64,000 nt of DNA from Pseudomonas putida (GCF_005080685.1 NZ_CP039371.1:3348001-3412000); one strand, 5' to 3'. Positions 51,784 through 62,631 are shown, counted from the first letter of the stretch. The notes: generated by a model from the sequence alone, not told the origin. Made by a program: numbers and translations.

Positions 51784-53874
51784 TCAGCTGCCGAGCATGC
51801 TTACCGCCTGACTGGCCAGGCTTTGAAGCGAAAATGGCTTGAGCATCAGCGCCGTGCCTGGCGCATCCAGCAGGCGCTGCTCGATCGGCGCGTCGGTGAA
51901 GCCGGTGATGAACAGTATCTTCTGCTCCGGCGTGATCATGCGCAGGGTCTTGGCCAACTGCCGCCCGCTGAAGCCGCCCGGCAGGCCGATATCGGTGATC
52001 ACCAGGTCAAAGGGGCCATCCTGCTGGAACGATTCCAGCGCGCTGTTGGCGTCCACCGCGTCGAACACCTCGAAGCCGCGCTCAGCCAGGTATTCATGCA
52101 TCAACGTGCGCAAATTGCCTTCGTCATCCACCAGCAGCAGGCGCTGGCCCTCGACCGGCCTGTCGACCGCTGGTGGCGGGGTGGGTTCTGCCGGCACCGG
52201 CTCCAGGCTGCGCGGGAACAGCATGGAAACCCGTGTGCCCTGCCCAGGAGACGATTCCATCCAGACATAGCCACCGGACTGGCGAACGAAGCCGTAGACC
52301 ATCGGCAGGCCCAGGCCGGCGCCGCGGCCCACCGGTTTGCTGGTATAGAACGGCTCGAACACCCGGGAGACTTCATCGGCGGCCAGGCCGTGGCCGGTGT
52401 CCTCGACGTGCAGGGCCACGTAATCGCCCGGCGGCAAGCCGCCCGCCTCGGGAAATGCGCTGACCAACCGCTCGTTGACGCTACGAATGGTCACGCTACC
52501 GCGCTCCAGGCAGGCTTCCCGGGCATTGACACACAAATTGATGATGGCGTTGTCCAACTGGCCAATATCCAGGCACACCGGCCAAGGCAGCACATCGAGC
52601 TGCCAATGCAGGCGCATCTCGGCGCCTAGCGTCTGGCGCAGCAGCGGGTCGAGGTCGGCCAGGTGGCGGTTGATGTCGAGCGGCCGTGGGGCGAGCGGCT
52701 GTCTACGGGAAAACGCCAGTAGCCGGTGGGTCAGGCTCATGGCCCGTTGCACCGAATCCTGGGCCAGATCGGTGTAGGTTTCCAACCCCTCCAGCCGCCC
52801 TTGGGCCAGGCGCCGCTGGAGCAACTCCAAGCTGCCGCCGATGCCCGACAACAGGTTGTTCAGCTCATGGGCCATGCCACCGGCCATCTGGCCAACCGCC
52901 TCCAGGCGATGGCTATCGCGCATCAGGGCTTCGGCCTGGCGGATCGCCTCCTCCCGATCGGCGGTGATGTCACGACCGACGGCGGTGAACGTATTACCGT
53001 CGAACCGGGCGGTCCAGCGGAACCGCCGGTAATGCCCATCCTGGTGGCGAAGGCGGGTTTCCACCGGCTCGTCGAGTTTGCCGTGCACCACGTCGATCAC
53101 CGCCACCTGGACTTCGGTGCGATCGGCCGGGTGTACCATTTCGAGAATCGGCATATCCATCACCTGTTCCTCGCTCCAGCCAAGGATGTGGTACAGCGCC
53201 GGGTTGGCGGCGAGGAACTTGAGCTCGCGGGTGACTATCAGCATCGCATCGCGCGACAGTTGCCAGATATGCTCGCGGTCGGCCATGTAGCGGGCGATCT
53301 GCGCCTCGAAGCTCTGCGTCTGGTCGCGCCAGGCCTGATGCGCGTCGACGCTGGCGGTGGTGTCGATCACGGTGTGCAGGAACCCCGCCACCTCGCCCTC
53401 CTCATCGCGGATCGGCGAGTAGCTGAAGGCGAACCAGGCCTTGCTCCCGGATTCGCCCCGAGGGATGGACACCGGCTGATCCTCGATGAAGCTGGAGTGC
53501 CCTTCGAGCACCTTGAAGACCCACGGTCCCACTTCTTCCCAAGCGCCGTGCCACACGTCGTCGAAGCGCTGGCCCAAGGCGTCGGGCACATCGCCGCGCA
53601 GGACCAGGTAGGCATCGTTACAGAGCACGATCATCTCGCCCCCCCATACCACCGCGCTGGGAAACGCCGAGGACAGCATCATGTCGACGGCAATGCGCAG
53701 TGTCGCTGGCCAGCGGGCCAACGGCCCCAGTGAGGTGCGCGCCCAATCGAAAGCAGCCAGGCGCTTGCCCGGGGCCTCGCCGTGGCTGGTGGTAGGCGCC
53801 AGCAGCACAGCTGGCGGTTCGGCCCTACGTGGAGGAGTTGTGGCAACCAAACCCTGATCCTTGTGCAATTCCAA
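51784..53874 (-). CDS. PAS hybrid histidine kinase with C-terminal receiver
   Basis: About 696 residues; the start (TTG 53874) has no good ribosome site and is uncertain. Two PAS-like domains (WARTSLGPLARWPATLRIA... and HIWQLSRDAMLIVTRELKF) lead into a kinase core (GGMAHELNNLL, NLCVNAREAC, DTGHGL, GAGLGLPM) and a receiver (Asp in LVITDIGLPGGFSG, Lys in MLKPFS). It is soluble. The first PAS is of the type seen in light or redox sensing kinases, but no flavin Cys motif is evident. No partner regulator is adjacent apart from the fused receiver. Confidence 0.88.
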   Translation of the reverse strand: MELHKDQGLVATTPPRRAEPPAVLLAPTTSHGEAPGKRLAAFDWARTSLGPLARWPATLRIAVDMMLSSAFPSAVVWGGEMIVLCNDAYLVLRGDVPDALGQRFDDVWHGAWEEVGPWVFKVLEGHSSFIEDQPVSIPRGESGSKAWFAFSYSPIRDEEGEVAGFLHTVIDTTASVDAHQAWRDQTQSFEAQIARYMADREHIWQLSRDAMLIVTRELKFLAANPALYHILGWSEEQVMDMPILEMVHPADRTEVQVAVIDVVHGKLDEPVETRLRHQDGHYRRFRWTARFDGNTFTAVGRDITADREEAIRQAEALMRDSHRLEAVGQMAGGMAHELNNLLSGIGGSLELLQRRLAQGRLEGLETYTDLAQDSVQRAMSLTHRLLAFSRRQPLAPRPLDINRHLADLDPLLRQTLGAEMRLHWQLDVLPWPVCLDIGQLDNAIINLCVNAREACLERGSVTIRSVNERLVSAFPEAGGLPPGDYVALHVEDTGHGLAADEVSRVFEPFYTSKPVGRGAGLGLPMVYGFVRQSGGYVWMESSPGQGTRVSMLFPRSLEPVPAEPTPPPAVDRPVEGQRLLLVDDEGNLRTLMHEYLAERGFEVFDAVDANSALESFQQDGPFDLVITDIGLPGGFSGRQLAKTLRMITPEQKILFITGFTDAPIEQRLLDAPGTALMLKPFSLQSLASQAVSMLGS

Positions 53875-54037
53875 TGGATAGCACCCGCATCATCACGGCC
53901 AACGGCCCTGGTCTGCAAGCGATGCATGCCCTTCGACGCGCACCAATGGCAGCCGGCCAAAGCAGGGCTATGCTGTTCAGGCCTGCCCAAAACCTTGCAA
54001 CGACAACCCCTTCACCGCATCCGACGGGAACCTGATC

Positions 54038-54724
54038 ATGAGCAAGAAGATTCTGGTCGTGCTGACCAACACCGCTAAATACCCCCTGTTGAACCGTGCC
54101 ACGGGGCTATGGCTGGGTGAGGCGGTGCATTTCGTCGACACAGTGCAGAAGGCCGGCTACAGCGTCGATTACGTCAGCCCCAGCGGTGGCTACGTGCCGA
54201 TCGATCCGCACAGCCTGCAGATGGCACCTGAATTGGACTGGCAATGGTATGACGACAAGACTTTCATGAACCGCCTGGGTGCAACCTCCAGCCCCGGCCA
54301 GGTCAAGGCCGAGGAGTACCGCGCCATCTACTACACCGGTGGCCATGGCGTGCTCTACGACTTTCCCGATAATCCGGCCCTGCAGGCCCTCGCCCGGCGC
54401 ATCTACGAGAACCAGGGCGTCGTCGCCGCCGTTTGCCACGGCGTGGCCGGTCTGCTGAACATCAAGCTAAGCGATAACAGCCTGCTGCTTCGCGACCGGC
54501 AGATCACCGGGTTCTCCAATACCGAGGAGAAACTGGCCGAGCTGGACAAGGTGGTACCGTTTCTCACCGAAAACGAGTTGGTGGCCCGCGGTGGCCGCTA
54601 CGAAAAGCACGAGGATCCGTGGGCATCCTTCGTGGTCAGCGATGGCCGCCTGATCACCGGGCAGAACCCGGCATCCAGCGCCGGGGTTGCCGAGGCTGTG
54701 CTTAAGGCGTTAGCAGTGAAATAA
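54038..54724 (+). CDS. DJ-1/PfpI (Hsp31-like) class I glutamine amidotransferase-like protein
   Basis: The 228 residues have the nucleophile elbow VAAVCHGVAGLL with the conserved Cys-His and the upstream YYTGGHGVLYDFPDN. Family members act as glyoxalase III, deglycases or chaperones in stress. The sequence most resembles the YhbO/Hsp31 branch. It is encoded independently between the kinase gene and the sensor-remnant gene. Confidence 0.88.
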   Translation: MSKKILVVLTNTAKYPLLNRATGLWLGEAVHFVDTVQKAGYSVDYVSPSGGYVPIDPHSLQMAPELDWQWYDDKTFMNRLGATSSPGQVKAEEYRAIYYTGGHGVLYDFPDNPALQALARRIYENQGVVAAVCHGVAGLLNIKLSDNSLLLRDRQITGFSNTEEKLAELDKVVPFLTENELVARGGRYEKHEDPWASFVVSDGRLITGQNPASSAGVAEAVLKALAVK

Positions 54725-54857
54725 ATCCTACGCATGCCCGCTCCTAATCCAAAGTGCGTGCGCCAAACGGATTACAGTCGCCACCTGGGTGCAACCGTAG
54801 GCTCATGTTCTTTTGAGGACCCGTGTCGGGCACTCATTGGATGCGAGGGCAAAGCCG

Positions 54858-55454
54858 ATGGCGACCAACCTGCAGGCGCACCGTGGCATGCTGACGCTGA
54901 CGTCGATCGTCGCCATAGGCCTGCTGCCACTTATGTTCGGATTGATGGTGATGTCCATGCAGCTGGACAGGCAATTGGAAACGAACGCGCGCACTGCGGT
55001 GGAGCACACCTTGCTCGCGGTCGACCGCTTGCTCGACCAGATGCAGATCGCCACGCTGGAGGCGCCAGCACTCTCCGGCGAACCGGGCGACGAGACCCTG
55101 GCCAGCGTGACAGTCGAGCTGGCACGCGACCAGGCCATGCAAGCTCTCACACGCAACCACAGCGAGTTGACGCTCCGAGTAGAGCTCGCCGGCACGGCAA
55201 TCTGGGGGTATTCCGCCAGTCGAGACGACCACAAGGCCTTACAAGAAGGGGAATTCCTTCAGCGCGCCCACTCCGACAAATACGGCTACACCGTGCAAGG
55301 GAGCTACCATCCTGGCCATACCGGGCGCCAGGCACGCCATTCGATGTTGCAGGTACTGCCCTCACTGGCGCTGGTCAGCATCCTGACCGGCGCCACCGGA
55401 TATCTGGGCATGGCCAGGCCGCGCCGTTTACGGGCGGCCCAGAGCAGTGCCTGA
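54858..55454 (+). CDS. Two-helix membrane sensor remnant related to CSS-EAL proteins
   Basis: The 198 residues from ATG 54858 have an N-terminal helix (LTLTSIVAIGLLPLMFGLMVMS), a periplasmic region (LLAVDRLLDQMQ, PALSGEPGDETLASVTVELA) and a second helix (LPSLALVSILTGATGYLGMA), then end. The layout parallels the sensor half of the EAL protein at 56840-58426 (HVDRILDSLAEVAHGLLPLAG). However, it lacks both the CSS motif and the EAL domain. It may be a degenerate or regulatory stand-alone sensor. Confidence 0.6.
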   Translation: MATNLQAHRGMLTLTSIVAIGLLPLMFGLMVMSMQLDRQLETNARTAVEHTLLAVDRLLDQMQIATLEAPALSGEPGDETLASVTVELARDQAMQALTRNHSELTLRVELAGTAIWGYSASRDDHKALQEGEFLQRAHSDKYGYTVQGSYHPGHTGRQARHSMLQVLPSLALVSILTGATGYLGMARPRRLRAAQSSA

Positions 55455-55460
55455 TGCGGC

Positions 55461-56537
55461 TCAGTCTGCGCTCAGCACACCGCGACGCACCTGATCACGC
55501 TCGATCGACTCGAACAGCGCCTTGAAGTTGCCCTCGCCGAAGCCATCGTCACCCTTGCGCTGAATGAACTCGAAGAACACCGGCCCAAGCAGGGTTTCCG
55601 AGAAAATCTGCAACAGCAGGCGCTTGTCGCCGGCTTCGGCGGCGCCATCGAGCAGAATGCCGCGGGCCTGTAACTGGTCTACCGGCTCACCATGGCCTGG
55701 CAGACGCTCTTCGAGCATCTCGTAGTAGGTCTGTGGCGGCGCGGTCATGAAACGCATGCCGAAGCCCTTGAGCGCATCCCAGGTCTTTAGCAGGTCATCG
55801 GTGAGGAATGCCACGTGCTGGATGCCCTCGCCATTGAACTGCATGAGGAACTCCTCGATCTGCCCAGCGCCCTTGGACGACTCCTCGTTCAGCGGGATGC
55901 GGATCATGCCGTCGGGTGCGGTCATGGCGCGCGAGGTCAGGCCGGTGTACTCGCCCTTGATGTCGAAGTAGCGGATCTCGCGGAAGTTGAACAGTTTCTC
56001 GTAGAACCCCGCCCAGTAGGCCATGCGCCCGCGATAGACGTTGTGGGTCAGGTGGTCGATGATCTTCAACCCCGCGCCAACCGGGTTGCGCTCCACGCCT
56101 TCGATGAAGTTGAAGTCGATATCGTAGATCGAGCTGCCTTCTTCATGGCGGTCGATCAGGTAAAGCGGTGCGCCACCGATACCCTTGATCGCGGGCAGCC
56201 GCAGCTCCATCGGGCCGGTTTCGATTTCCACCGGCTGCGCGCCCAATTCCAGGGCTCGGGCATAGGCCTCATGGGAATTACGCACGCGAAACGCCATGCC
56301 ACAAACCGACGGGCCGTGCTCGGCGGCAAAATAGGAAGCGACACTGCGCGGTTCGTTGTTGAGGATCAGGTTGATGCCGCCCTGGCGATACAGGTGCACA
56401 TCCTTGGAGCGGTGGGTTGCCACCTTGGTGAAACCGAGCATCTGGAACACAGGTTCCAGCACGCCGGGCGTTGGCGACGCCAGTTCGATGAATTCAAAGC
56501 CCATCAGGCCCATTGGGTTATCAAAGAGATCTGCCAT
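55461..56537 (-). CDS. hpd: 4-Hydroxyphenylpyruvate dioxygenase
   Basis: The 358 residues from ATG 56537 equal the length of P. fluorescens HPPD. The domain pair has typical phrases ([84 protein letters not shown]), with iron ligands His, His and Glu in these segments. It converts 4-hydroxyphenylpyruvate to homogentisate in tyrosine catabolism. The longer upstream reading to 56645 has no ribosome site. The other homogentisate genes are not adjacent. Confidence 0.95.
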   Translation of the reverse strand: MADLFDNPMGLMGFEFIELASPTPGVLEPVFQMLGFTKVATHRSKDVHLYRQGGINLILNNEPRSVASYFAAEHGPSVCGMAFRVRNSHEAYARALELGAQPVEIETGPMELRLPAIKGIGGAPLYLIDRHEEGSSIYDIDFNFIEGVERNPVGAGLKIIDHLTHNVYRGRMAYWAGFYEKLFNFREIRYFDIKGEYTGLTSRAMTAPDGMIRIPLNEESSKGAGQIEEFLMQFNGEGIQHVAFLTDDLLKTWDALKGFGMRFMTAPPQTYYEMLEERLPGHGEPVDQLQARGILLDGAAEAGDKRLLLQIFSETLLGPVFFEFIQRKGDDGFGEGNFKALFESIERDQVRRGVLSAD

Positions 56538-56839
56538 GTTCGTGTCCTCATCTACAGCCAAATAGTCGTTAAATGCTGGGGAAATAGAACGAAACTGGCG
56601 GCGAGCAGGGAATACCTCGAACACTGCGGGCGAGGAAGTCACCAATGATGAGTTTGAACCCGTGGTAGGCCATACGTGTGCATTCTCGGCGGGTTGATGG
56701 CCGCGACAAGGCGGGCCTTATTGTTGTATTCGTAAATCGATTCTACATCGCGTAATTACCTTTGTCGCGCTTTAGTTCGTCCCACCTGGCGACAAGCGGC
56801 TATCCTTGCCGTGGTCCCTTTCCACAAGGCTAGGCCAGC
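56538..56839. other. hpd / EAL-gene divergent intergenic region
   Basis: This 302-bp stretch between divergent genes shows no coding capacity. It includes an AT-rich segment with AATCGATT (palindrome, near 56736) that may be an operator. I see no convincing -35/-10 pair or other feature. Confidence 0.5.
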
Positions 56840-58426
56840 ATGCCCCTTTCGGTTAAACGTCCCGCCCGCTGGAGCTGGCGCGCCCTGCTTCCCTGGGGCG
56901 TGGCGGTACTGCCGGTGGTGTGTGGCCTGGCCGTCATGCGCTGGCAGGTGGAGCGCGAGTTGCAGGACAACAGCCTGGCCACCGCGCATCAGGTTGTCGA
57001 ACATGTCGATCGTATCCTGGACAGCTTGGCAGAGGTGGCCCATGGCTTGCTGCCGTTGGCCGGCCAAGCCTGTGACGAGACCAAACTGGCCTTGCGCCGC
57101 CAGGTAACCGGTAACGCCTTCGTTCGCTCAACCAATCTCTTCGACCATGACAACCTGTACTGCAGTTCATTGTTTGGCGACTTCGAAGAGCATGTCGATG
57201 CAGGTGACTACACCGACGGCAAGCTCTGGTTGATGGATGGCAACTCGATCACGCCCAAGCACCCGCTGCTGGTCTATCGCGCCAGTGAGGGTGACCGTGG
57301 CGCCATCGCCACGGTGGATGGCGAGCACCTGCTGACCGCCCTGCGCCTGATCGGTGGCCAACAGGTGATGCAACTGCAAGTGGGCGAGCACTGGATGGGC
57401 GTGGATGGCGTGGTTCGCCAGGGCACTCCGAAGCCTGCAGCCACCGCGCCGACGATACAGGGCTCGACCCGTTACCCGTTCAGCGTTCACGGTGGCTACG
57501 CCGCAGGCACCGAGGGACGGTTGCTGCGCAGCCATTACCCGGCATTGCTCAGCCTGCTGGCGGTGCTCGGTGCGCTGGCGGGCGCCATCTGCCGCTGGCA
57601 GATCCGCCGCGCCTCGTCACCCAGCATGGAGTTGCGCCGGGCCCTGGAAGCGGATGAATTCCTGCCTTACTTCCAGCCTGTGGTGCGTGCCGGTGACTAT
57701 CGCTGGGCCGGCGCCGAGGTGTTGATGCGCTGGAACCACCCGCGTGAGGGTCTGGTACGCCCTGACCTGTTCATCCCGTATGCCGAGCACAGCGGGCAGA
57801 TCGTCGCCATGACTCGCGCGCTGATGCTGCACGCTGCCCAGCAGCTGGCGCCCTACGCTTCGCTACTGGACGAGGGCTTTCGCGTGTCGGTCAACGTCAC
57901 CGCCGACCACTGCCGCGACCTGAGCCTGATCGACGACTGCCAGACCTTCCTCCAGCACTTCCCGCCTGGCCGCGTGGTGCTGACCCTGGAGCTCACCGAG
58001 CGCAAGTTGATCGAGCCCACTCCGGTGACCCTGGAACTGTTCGAGAAACTCCACGGCATGGGTGTGATGATCGCCCTCGATGATTTTGGCACCGGCCAGT
58101 CGAGCCTCAACTACCTACGCCAGTTCAAGGTCGACTACGTGAAAATCGACCAGAGCTTCGTCGCCATGATCGGCGGTGATGCGCTGTCGGTGCATATCCT
58201 CGACAGCGTCATCGAACTGTCCGCCAAGCTTGGCCTGCAGATCGTCGCCGAAGGCGTCGAGACAGAGCAGCAGCGCGACTACCTGGCAGGGCATGGCGTG
58301 CACTTCCAGCAGGGCTACCTGTTCGCCCGGCCGATGCCGGCACAGGCGTTTCTCCAGGCCCTGGCCGCCCGCCCCGACGCCGTGCAGTTGCCGCACGGCG
58401 CGCCCCCTGAGATCATGCGCGGCTGA
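56840..58426 (+). CDS. CSS-motif EAL-domain cyclic-di-GMP phosphodiesterase
   Basis: The 528 residues have two membrane helices (about 15-32 and 235-255) bracketing a periplasmic CSS domain (YCSSLF near 113, CDETK near 80). Such domains sense thiol redox state through DsbA/B. The cytoplasmic EAL domain has EVLMRW in place of EALLRW, followed by the intact NVT, ELTE, LDDFGTG, KIDQSF and AEGVET motifs, so it is likely active against c-di-GMP. The start ATG 56840 has AGG-type purines upstream. Confidence 0.9.
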   Translation: MPLSVKRPARWSWRALLPWGVAVLPVVCGLAVMRWQVERELQDNSLATAHQVVEHVDRILDSLAEVAHGLLPLAGQACDETKLALRRQVTGNAFVRSTNLFDHDNLYCSSLFGDFEEHVDAGDYTDGKLWLMDGNSITPKHPLLVYRASEGDRGAIATVDGEHLLTALRLIGGQQVMQLQVGEHWMGVDGVVRQGTPKPAATAPTIQGSTRYPFSVHGGYAAGTEGRLLRSHYPALLSLLAVLGALAGAICRWQIRRASSPSMELRRALEADEFLPYFQPVVRAGDYRWAGAEVLMRWNHPREGLVRPDLFIPYAEHSGQIVAMTRALMLHAAQQLAPYASLLDEGFRVSVNVTADHCRDLSLIDDCQTFLQHFPPGRVVLTLELTERKLIEPTPVTLELFEKLHGMGVMIALDDFGTGQSSLNYLRQFKVDYVKIDQSFVAMIGGDALSVHILDSVIELSAKLGLQIVAEGVETEQQRDYLAGHGVHFQQGYLFARPMPAQAFLQALAARPDAVQLPHGAPPEIMRG

Positions 58427-58460
58427 TTCACTCGCTCATCTCCCTGGTTCAGAGGCATTC

Positions 58461-59348
58461 GTGTCAAAAGGCATTATTTCATCGGTCCTGGCGTCCTGCT
58501 TGTTCGCTGTGATGTACGGCTATACCTCCTTGCTCACCCCGTTGGACGGTGAGGAAATTTTCGGCTGGCGTATTCTCTTGACGCTGCCCTGCCTGACCCT
58601 GTTCATGCTGCTGAGCAAGGACTGGAAGCTGGTCGGCGGGCTGCTGGGGCGCGTGCGTCAGGCGCCGATGTTGTTGCTGGGGATGGTCGGCACCTCGTGG
58701 CTGATGGGCGTGCAACTGTGGCTGTTCCTGTGGGCACCGCTGCATGGGCGCAGCCTGGAAGTCTCCATGGGTTACTTCCTGCTGCCACTGGCCATGGTCC
58801 TGACCGGGCGGCTGGTCTATGGCGAGCGCCTGTCGCGCCTGCAGACCGTCGCGGTGGGCTGCGCCGCCCTGGGCGTGGGGCACGAGTTGTACCAGCATGG
58901 CAGCTTCGCCTGGGAAACCCTGCTGGTGATGACCGGCTACCCGGTCTACTTCGTACTGCGCCGGCGCTGCCGCACCGACCACCTGGGTGGATTATGGTGC
59001 GACATGTGCCTGTTGCTGCCATGGGCGTTGTATTTCGTCATCCAGGGGCCGCTTTCCGGCGCCGACCTGGCAGCGCATCCGGGCCTTTACGGCCTGATTC
59101 CGCTGCTGGGGGCGATCAGCGCACTCGCCCTGATCGCCTACGTGCTCGCCAGCCGCCAACTGCCCTTCAGCCTGTTCGGCCTGCTCAGCTATGTCGAGCC
59201 GGTACTGCTGGTGGGCGTGTCGCTGCTGCTCGGCGCAACCATCGCCGCGGATCAGTGGCTGACCTACCTGCCGATCTGGGCCGCGGTGCTGGTGCTGGTG
59301 CTCGAAGGCATCAAGCACCTGCTGCGTCAACGTCGGCGCTCGGTGTAA
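58461..59348 (+). CDS. rarD: RarD/EamA-family transporter
   Basis: The 295 residues start at GTG 58461 and carry ten predicted membrane helices. The RarD family signature features are [20 protein letters not shown], [22 protein letters not shown] and [17 protein letters not shown]. RarD proteins are implicated in drug or amino-acid permeation. Its 3' end overlaps the convergent terC gene by 38 bp. The long in-frame extension to 58176 lies in the EAL gene and is rejected. Confidence 0.88.
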   Translation: MSKGIISSVLASCLFAVMYGYTSLLTPLDGEEIFGWRILLTLPCLTLFMLLSKDWKLVGGLLGRVRQAPMLLLGMVGTSWLMGVQLWLFLWAPLHGRSLEVSMGYFLLPLAMVLTGRLVYGERLSRLQTVAVGCAALGVGHELYQHGSFAWETLLVMTGYPVYFVLRRRCRTDHLGGLWCDMCLLLPWALYFVIQGPLSGADLAAHPGLYGLIPLLGAISALALIAYVLASRQLPFSLFGLLSYVEPVLLVGVSLLLGATIAADQWLTYLPIWAAVLVLVLEGIKHLLRQRRRSV

Positions 59349-60882
59349 GGCGCACCTGGCGCACCCGCCGTTCCTCTACCGCCACGACGGTCAAGGTCCA
59401 GCCGTTGCAGGCCAGGCGGTCGCCGACCATCGGCAGGCGATCGAGCAGGCTCATCACCAGGCCCGCGAGGGTCTGGTAGTCCTCGGTGGCCCGGGCGGCG
59501 AAGCCCGTGCGCGCCTGGACCTGGCTCAGGTTGAGGGCACCGCTGACGACAAACTCGTCGCCCTCCTCCACGATTGCCGGGCCCTCCACCTCGCTGGCGT
59601 CCGGCAGTTCACCGGCAATCGACTCGAGAATGTCGGTCATGGTCAGCAGGCCGGTGAAGTCGCCGAATTCGTTGACCACGAAGGCGATGTGCGTCGACTG
59701 GCTGCGCATCTGTTCCAGAGCGTTGAGAATGCTGAAGCTCTCCAGCAGGTTCAGGGGCGCCCGGACCATGCGCTCGAGTTCCGGCTCACTGCCGGTAAGC
59801 AACTCCTTGAGCAGTTCCTTCTTGTGCATGAAGCCCAGGGGCTCGTCGATACGGCCATCGCGGATCAGCGGCAGGCGTGAGTACGGCGAGTTGGCCAGAG
59901 CCTCGGTGATGGATTCTGGCGGCTGCGCCAGATCGATCACGTCGACCTCGGCGCGGGCGGTCATCACCGTGCGGATCGGCCGTTCGGCCAGGTTCAACAC
60001 ACCACTGATCATCACCCGCTCACGACGATCGAACAGCACCTGCTCTTCGCCACCTTCGACCAGGTCGGCAATGTCCTCACCCACCTCGTCGGCCTCGACC
60101 CGACGGCCGCCCAGCAGACGCAACACGGCGTGCGCGGTACGCTCACGCAGCGGCTTGTGCTGCTGCAGGCTGCGCTTGCGGCGGGCGCGGGCCAGCTGGT
60201 TGAACAGCTCGATGAGCAGCGAGAAGCCGATGGCCGCGTACAGGTAGCCTTTGGGGATGTGGAAGCCCAGGCCTTCGGCGGTCAGGCTGAAGCCGATCAT
60301 CATCAGGAAGCCCAGACACAGCATGATCACCGTGGGGTGGGCGTTGACGAAGCGGGTCAGCGGCTTGCTGGCGACGATCATGATGCCGATCGAGAAGATC
60401 ACCGCGATCATCATCACCGACAAGTGCTCGACCATGCCCACCGCGGTAATGACTGCATCGAGCGAGAACACCGCATCGAGCACCACGATTTGCGCCACGA
60501 TCGGCCAGAACGCAGCATGCCGCACCGGGCCGCTGGCCTGGGTGAGATGCCCCTCCAGCCGTTCGTGCAGCTCCATGGTGGCCTTGAACAGCAGGAACAC
60601 ACCACCGAACAGCATGATCAGGTCACGGCCGGAGAAGCTCTTGTCGAACACCTCGAACAGTGGCGCGGTCAGGGTGACCATCCACGAGATACTGGCCAGC
60701 AGGCCGAGGCGCATGATCAATGCCAGGCTCAGGCCGATCACCCGCGCGCGGTCACGCTGATGCGGCGGCAGCTTGTCGGCGAGGATGGCGATGAACACCA
60801 GGTTGTCGATACCCAGCACCAGCTCGAGGACGATAAGCGTCAGCAGGCCCAGCCAGGCCGTGGGGTCGGCTAGCCATTCCAT
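59311..60882 (-). CDS. TerC-family membrane protein with CBS and CorC domains
   Basis: The 523 residues have seven membrane helices of the TerC fold ([52 protein letters not shown]), a CBS pair (residues 300-420: [28 protein letters not shown]) and a C-terminal CorC/HlyC domain ([16 protein letters not shown]). The YoaE family is thought to export metals or support protein quality control at the membrane. The 273-bp region 60883-61155 upstream shows no gene. Confidence 0.9.
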   Translation of the reverse strand: MEWLADPTAWLGLLTLIVLELVLGIDNLVFIAILADKLPPHQRDRARVIGLSLALIMRLGLLASISWMVTLTAPLFEVFDKSFSGRDLIMLFGGVFLLFKATMELHERLEGHLTQASGPVRHAAFWPIVAQIVVLDAVFSLDAVITAVGMVEHLSVMMIAVIFSIGIMIVASKPLTRFVNAHPTVIMLCLGFLMMIGFSLTAEGLGFHIPKGYLYAAIGFSLLIELFNQLARARRKRSLQQHKPLRERTAHAVLRLLGGRRVEADEVGEDIADLVEGGEEQVLFDRRERVMISGVLNLAERPIRTVMTARAEVDVIDLAQPPESITEALANSPYSRLPLIRDGRIDEPLGFMHKKELLKELLTGSEPELERMVRAPLNLLESFSILNALEQMRSQSTHIAFVVNEFGDFTGLLTMTDILESIAGELPDASEVEGPAIVEEGDEFVVSGALNLSQVQARTGFAARATEDYQTLAGLVMSLLDRLPMVGDRLACNGWTLTVVAVEERRVRQVRLTPSADVDAAGA

Positions 60883-61155
60883 TAGCGGGTACTCACGAGG
60901 GTGACGTCACGAAGACGGGGGAAGGTTGGCCAGGACGGCCGGGAACTGGGGGGCTCCGCGAAGGTGCTCATATAGACCTTGATAGACAATTGGGAAGGTG
61001 ATGCTACAAGCACAGCAGGTTTTCCAGATAGCGCGAAACTATTACAAAACCTGTAACGGGGATGCCGCGGGTGTAGGGCTGGAGGGTTGCGGCGCTCGAT
61101 CTACACAGCGCCGTCCACCTTAAGCGTACCGACCATCAACACACCACATACCCAT

Positions 61156-62574
61156 TCATGGCATTACCGGTGGCACATATTGCAACGTGGTCCCCAGCGC
61201 CCACAACAGCAGCAGCACCAAAGGTACGTGCACCAGCAACTGCACGAACGAGAAGCCGATCAGATCCCGCGCCTTGAGCCCCAGCACGCCCAGCAACGGC
61301 AGCATGTAGAACGGGTTGATCAGGTTCGGCAAGGCCTCGGCCGCATTGTAGATCTGCACCGCCCAGCCCAGGTGATATTGCAGGTCGTTGGCCACCAGCA
61401 TCACGTAGGGCGCTTCGATGATCCACTTGCCGCCTCCCGAGGGAATGAAGAAGCCCAGCACGGCCGAATAGACGCCCATCAGCACGGCGTAGGTGTCGTG
61501 CGTAGCGATCTGGGTGAAGAACAGCGAGATATGGTGGGCCAGGGTCTGCTCGTCGAGCCCCTTGACCTGGGTGAGGATGGCCGCGATCGAGCCATACAGC
61601 GGGAACTGGATCAGAACCCCGGTGGTGGTCGGCACGGCGCGAGCCACGGCGTCGAGGAAGCTGCGCGGGCGCCAGTGCAGCAAGGCACCGAGCATGATGA
61701 ACAGCAGGTTGTAGGTGTTCAGCCCGGAAATTGCGGTGATCGCAGGCTTGGTGGCGAACTCCTGGTACAGCCAGCCCCCAGCCAGAGCCACCAGCAGCAG
61801 GATCAGCAACGGGCTGTGCTCCAGCCACTCGCCCGGGCGCGTACGCTTGGGCGCCGGTGGCGCGGTGAAGCTCGGATCGACGCCGCAGTCCTGGGCGCTG
61901 CGCGCACTGTTCGGGCCGGGTGCGGTGGCGTAGGCGATCACCAGAGAGACGATTACCAGGGCCGCCAGCATCACGCCAGACTGCCAGAGAAAGATGGTCT
62001 CGGTGAACGGGATCACACCGGTGATGGACAGGATCGACGGTGGCAAGCTGGCCGGGTTGGCCTGCAGTTGCGCTGCCGAGGAGGAAAGGCCCAGTGCCCA
62101 CACGGCACCGAGGCCCAGATAAGCGGCAGCACCCGCGGCGCGGTAGTCCATCTTAAGGTCGGTGCGGCGCGCCAGGGCCCGAACCAGCAGCCCGCCGAAC
62201 ACCAGCGACAGGCCCCAGTTGAGCAACGAGGCGAGCATCGAGATCAGCGCCACCCAGCACACTGCCGAGCGGCCATTGCGCGGGATGCGTGCCAGCCGGT
62301 CGATCAGCCGCGCCGCGGGCGGCGAGCTGGCCACCACATAGCCGCCGATGACCACGAAGGCCATCTGCATGGTGAACGGGATGAGGCTCCAGAAGCCATC
62401 GCCGAAGGCCTTGGCGGTGTCGAGGGGCTTGGCGCCCATGGCCAGGGCGCCGATGCATACCAGCAGTACGGCGAGGGCGGCGAACACCCAGGAGTCGGGG
62501 AACCAGCGTTCTGCCCAATTGGAGCAGCGCAGGGCAAAGCGGGCGGAGCGGCTGTCTTGAATTTCAGCGGCCAC
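61156..62574 (-). CDS. atoE: Short-chain fatty acid transporter AtoE
   Basis: The 472 residues from GTG 62574 (AGGAAG site) have about 12 membrane helices and the AtoE features SWVFAALAVLL, GDGFWSLIPFTMQMAFVVIGGYVVA, FIPSGGGKWIIEAPYV and NPFYMLPLLGVLGLKARDLIGF. It imports acetoacetate or butyrate for the AtoDA CoA-transferase. It follows atoA after a REP pair. Confidence 0.93.
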   Translation of the reverse strand: MAAEIQDSRSARFALRCSNWAERWFPDSWVFAALAVLLVCIGALAMGAKPLDTAKAFGDGFWSLIPFTMQMAFVVIGGYVVASSPPAARLIDRLARIPRNGRSAVCWVALISMLASLLNWGLSLVFGGLLVRALARRTDLKMDYRAAGAAAYLGLGAVWALGLSSSAAQLQANPASLPPSILSITGVIPFTETIFLWQSGVMLAALVIVSLVIAYATAPGPNSARSAQDCGVDPSFTAPPAPKRTRPGEWLEHSPLLILLLVALAGGWLYQEFATKPAITAISGLNTYNLLFIMLGALLHWRPRSFLDAVARAVPTTTGVLIQFPLYGSIAAILTQVKGLDEQTLAHHISLFFTQIATHDTYAVLMGVYSAVLGFFIPSGGGKWIIEAPYVMLVANDLQYHLGWAVQIYNAAEALPNLINPFYMLPLLGVLGLKARDLIGFSFVQLLVHVPLVLLLLWALGTTLQYVPPVMP

Positions 62575-62631
62575 AACATCTTCCTTTTATTGGTCTTATC
62601 GGTTTGAACGCAGATTGGAGCTAAACACAAA

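Noticed and set aside
60130..60873. 247-codon plus-strand frame
   Set aside because: Antisense to the TerC membrane helices; the His/Gln-rich translation is a typical shadow.
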